From: Candidatus Methanofastidiosia archaeon
GTDB lineage: Archaea > Methanobacteriota_B > Thermococci > Methanofastidiosales > NM3
Direction: 5' to 3'
Length of the DNA stretch: 7,920 nt
NCBI GenBank assembly: GCA_020854925.1
Contig: JAHKLV010000046.1
Coordinates: 1-7,920, forward strand
The position numbers were made by a program, and so were the translations under genes. Under the pieces are notes generated by a model. It made no database searches, was not told where the DNA came from, and saw only the letters and a list, made by a program, of their open reading frames with translations. This document shows, piece after piece, positions 6,026 through 7,920 of this stretch (positions are counted from its first letter, which is position 1; every line of letters begins with the position of its first letter).

Positions 6026-6412
6026 ATGCCCGTTGTCAGTGTCTCTATAAACGACCGGCTCCTTTCTGAGCTTGACATGGTGCAGCGAGTGCTGGGCTTT
6101 TCAGGGCGCTCTGAAGTGTTTCGTGCAGGCGCCCGTCTTCTTATCCAGGATGCCAAGGCTGCACAGGAGCTGGAGGGGGAGCAGGGCGGGGTCCTTATCG
6201 TTTTGCATGGAAAGGGCTCCGAGTCGGACATCACCGTGGCAAAACACGAGTATGAGGACATTGTCGATACCCAGCTCCATAATCACTCCCTAGAAGGAAA
6301 GTGCTTGGACATCTTTATCCTGAAGGGGAATGCGATGCGTCTTCGCGACATGGCCCGCCATGTCACCGCCTGCGGCGAGGTGGATTACGTGAAACTTATC
6401 ACGCCCTATTGA
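6026..6412 (+). CDS. nikR: nickel-responsive transcriptional regulator NikR
   Basis: 128 residues, close to the typical NikR length. Residues 1-45 are a ribbon-helix-helix DNA-binding domain (VVSVSINDRLLSELD, then FSGRSEVFRAGARLLI). Residues ~55-128 form the ACT-like nickel-sensing domain. The four high-affinity nickel ligands of E. coli NikR (H76, H87, H89, C95) align with H74 in AKHEYED, H85 and H87 in LHNHS, and C93 in GKCLDIF. The C-terminus (FILKGNAMRLRDMARHV...VDYVKL) is canonical. NikR binds DNA as a tetramer when nickel is high and usually represses nickel uptake. Here it is divergent from a ZnuABC-type transporter rather than next to nikABCDE or a CbiMQO-type system, which makes that transporter its likely target together with its own gene. 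Confidence 0.95.
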   Translation: MPVVSVSINDRLLSELDMVQRVLGFSGRSEVFRAGARLLIQDAKAAQELEGEQGGVLIVLHGKGSESDITVAKHEYEDIVDTQLHNHSLEGKCLDIFILKGNAMRLRDMARHVTACGEVDYVKLITPY

Positions 6413-6424
6413 ATCGTGGATTCA
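6410..6424 (+). terminator. small hairpin over the nikR stop codon
   Basis: TGAATC and GATTCA are exact 6-bp arms around GTG. A second short repeat, ACCCG-TC-CGGGT, follows at 6431-6442. No strong T tract comes after either, so termination is only a possibility. Confidence 0.25.
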
Positions 6425-6475
6425 CCCCTCACCCGTCCGGGTAGGATAATGCATTTCGGGATGCTAGGGATAAAG

Positions 6476-6486
6476 ACTTAATATCA
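6476..6486 (+). promoter_or_regulatory. TATA-like box upstream of the propeller gene
   Basis: ACTTAATATCA is centred near 6481. With the archaeal spacing it predicts transcription start near 6505-6507. That coincides with an ATT codon opening the signal-peptide-like stretch rather than with the GTG at 6598. A second AT run, TATATATA at 6521-6528, is an alternative. Confidence 0.3.
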
Positions 6487-6495
6487 TTATAATGA

Positions 6496-6597
6496 GTATC
6501 GTATATTAAACGCGCACCTGTATATATACTCCTAGTACTATGCATCCTATGCTCTGCTTGCATAGTCAGTACTGACACCATATCCGGGCCCACTACG
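6496..6597 (+). other. in-frame signal-peptide-like extension lacking a canonical start codon
   Basis: The frame of the propeller gene stays open back to a TGA at 6493-6495. From the ATT at 6505 it reads I-KRAPVYILLVLCILCSAC and then IVSTDTISGPTT. That is two basic residues, a hydrophobic core and a CSAC lipobox-like end, leading directly into the Thr/Pro linker. No ATG, GTG or TTG occurs in this stretch. An ATG at 6492 is in another frame and reaches a stop after five codons. Either an ATT start, a one-base indel in the sequence, or a damaged 5' end would explain this. Confidence 0.55.
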
Positions 6598-7824
6598 GTG
6601 GCGCCTACCTCTACCCCTCATCCAGAGACGACATCCGCACCCTCAACGACCTCCCCTCCAACGACGACGCCGGCACCAACGGCCCCCCCGGGCACGTGTC
6701 CTCCGGTCGAGTGCACCCCTTCATGGCCCCAGCTCCAAAACACGGACAATCGGGCGTACAGTACATGCGAGATACCCCTCAACCTGCAGCTTCTTTGGAG
6801 TACGCAGGTCGATACCATAACGCGCAATGCGCTTATCGTTGCCAACGGCCGGGCATACGTCCCCGGAGACACATCGCTGCACTGCCTCGATGCGGAGACC
6901 GGCACACTCCTGTGGTCGTACCATGCAGCGAATATCCTGAACGGGACGCCCGCATATTGCGACGGCCGGGTCTTCCTTGGCGACAAGGCAGGAATCCTCC
7001 ACTGCATCGATGCAGACACCGGCGAGCGCACCTGGACGCGCCAGATAGACGAGAATCCCGGCGGATTCAGCTCGTTGCTTGTGGCAGACCGTAAGATATA
7101 CGTAAATACGGGGGCACGTCGCGCCATCTGCTGCATCGACACGGAGACTGGAATGATTGTCTGGGAGCACGATGCAGGCCAAAAATACCTCGGAACCCGG
7201 ACACCGAAGATGGCGTACGTTGACGGGCTTCTCTACGTTCCCACCTCGGAGGACGGCGTGTACTGCATGGATGCATGTACGGGTGACGTCATCTGGCACA
7301 ACGACTCCATGTTCTTGAGAAACTGTCGCTGTCGCCCCATCGTTACGGAAAACGTTATCTGTGTAAGCACCATCGGCAATGTCTTCGGCTTGGCATCCGA
7401 CACGGGGGACATCGTATGGTCCTTTTACACTGGCAGCCCGTACGTCCCGAAAGTCTCCTCCGACGGCATCTGCATATACTTTGGGGTCTATGACGGGCCC
7501 TTCGCAGGGGACCTCGTCTCGCTTGACATACGCACGGGTGAACTCAACTGGCAGGTGCCCATAGGCGAATCCCTCTTGTCTGGGTGCGCTCCCCTCGTTA
7601 CGCCCGACTACCTCCTGGTCTTCGAGCGGAGTGGACCCGACCCTGCCTACGCCTCCCTTGGGAAGAATGAAGAGATTTCCTACCTTCTGCACATCCTAGA
7701 CCGGAAAACGGCCGTAATACTGGGTACGTACGGGAGCGTGAGAGGAAGCAGCGTGGGAATTGCCATAGTCAACAATCGTATCTACTTCTGCACCCATGAC
7801 GGGCAAGCGTACTGTCTCGGATAG
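6598..7824 (+). CDS. PQQ-binding-like beta-propeller repeat protein with Thr/Pro linker, probably exported
   Basis: 408 residues from GTG 6598, the first canonical start; about 439 if started at the ATT at 6505. Residues 2-~38 are a Thr/Ser/Pro-rich linker, typical of cell-surface proteins and probably glycosylated. SWPQLQNTDNRAYS is the usual lead into a PQQ-type propeller. Seven blade motifs of the form 'hxxLDxxTGxxxW' follow: LHCLDAETGTLLW, LHCIDADTGERTW, ICCIDTETGMIVW, VYCMDACTGDVIW, VFGLASDTGDIVW, LVSLDIRTGELNW and a degenerate LHILDRKTAVILG. The terminal QAYCLG strand would pair with the N-terminal LQLLWSTQ to close an eighth blade. There are no catalytic dehydrogenase features, so binding of a quinone is not implied; likely roles are surface protein or ligand binding. 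Unknown function. Confidence 0.85.
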   Translation: MAPTSTPHPETTSAPSTTSPPTTTPAPTAPPGTCPPVECTPSWPQLQNTDNRAYSTCEIPLNLQLLWSTQVDTITRNALIVANGRAYVPGDTSLHCLDAETGTLLWSYHAANILNGTPAYCDGRVFLGDKAGILHCIDADTGERTWTRQIDENPGGFSSLLVADRKIYVNTGARRAICCIDTETGMIVWEHDAGQKYLGTRTPKMAYVDGLLYVPTSEDGVYCMDACTGDVIWHNDSMFLRNCRCRPIVTENVICVSTIGNVFGLASDTGDIVWSFYTGSPYVPKVSSDGICIYFGVYDGPFAGDLVSLDIRTGELNWQVPIGESLLSGCAPLVTPDYLLVFERSGPDPAYASLGKNEEISYLLHILDRKTAVILGTYGSVRGSSVGIAIVNNRIYFCTHDGQAYCLG

Positions 7825-7920
7825 GGAGAGCATCCACCCCCTTCCTGTCGTGGGGCACAAAAGATATGCCCGGAGGGCGTTGTGGGAATGCATCTGGGTC
7901 TGTACCGCTCCGTTTCTATG
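7825..7920. other. 3' intergenic sequence, nothing assigned
   Basis: After the propeller stop there is no convincing coding frame, T-rich terminator or RNA gene in the 96 bases to the window edge. An ATG at 7871 opens a frame that runs off the end, but it is too short to support. Confidence 0.4.

Noticed and set aside
5926..6261. N-terminal extension of the binding lipoprotein frame
   Set aside because: It would bury the lipoprotein signal peptide, cross the AT-rich promoter region and overlap nikR antisense; the ATG at 5925 is far better.
6721..7692. 323-codon open frame on the minus strand
   Set aside because: It is fully antisense to the propeller gene, whose periodic blade motifs prove the plus-strand coding; the minus translation has no recognisable family features.
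7696..7893. 65-codon minus-strand frame at the right end
   Set aside because: It is mostly antisense to the end of the propeller gene and shows no recognisable features.

Overview
The window looks like the chromosome of a GC-rich methanogenic euryarchaeon, possibly a member of the Methanomicrobiales. This is inferred from gene content (NifX-type cofactor-binding domain, TrmB/MarR-type winged-helix regulator, archaeal-style thioredoxin, deoxyadenosine/MTA-type deaminase plus MtnA, NikR, PQQ-type surface propeller). It also fits AT-rich TATA-like boxes lying about 25 nt upstream of start codons, which suggests leaderless or short-leader archaeal transcripts. There are no rRNA or tRNA genes, CRISPR array or insertion sequence.

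Layout. 2-292 (+) is the 3' part of a NifX/NifB-C-like protein, cut by the window edge. It converges with a winged-helix regulator (295-666, -) that lies directly downstream of a thioredoxin gene (697-1080, -). A perfect 10-bp-arm inverted repeat sits on the thioredoxin stop codon between them. Divergent from thioredoxin is an amidohydrolase of the DadD/MTA-SAH deaminase type (1199-2422, +). Its 3' end overlaps by 24 bp the 3' end of mtnA (2399-3424, -). Both enzymes belong to recycling of the nucleoside by-products of S-adenosylmethionine.

3450-5925 (-) is a tightly coupled metal ABC transporter of the ZnuABC/TroABC type: lipoprotein, ATPase, membrane permease, with overlapping stop/start codons. 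mtnA follows after 25 bp and may be cotranscribed. Facing away from it, across a 100-bp very AT-rich region, is nikR (6026-6412, +), which has all four high-affinity nickel ligands. The divergent arrangement suggests, but does not prove, that this transporter is under nickel control, and it is the most interesting functional hypothesis in the window.

6598-7824 (+) encodes an exported beta-propeller with a Thr/Pro-rich linker. Its probable signal peptide is encoded upstream of the first usable GTG, in a stretch with no ATG/GTG/TTG start. That points to a rare start codon, a sequence error or a decayed 5' end. The last 96 bases hold nothing that can be assigned.
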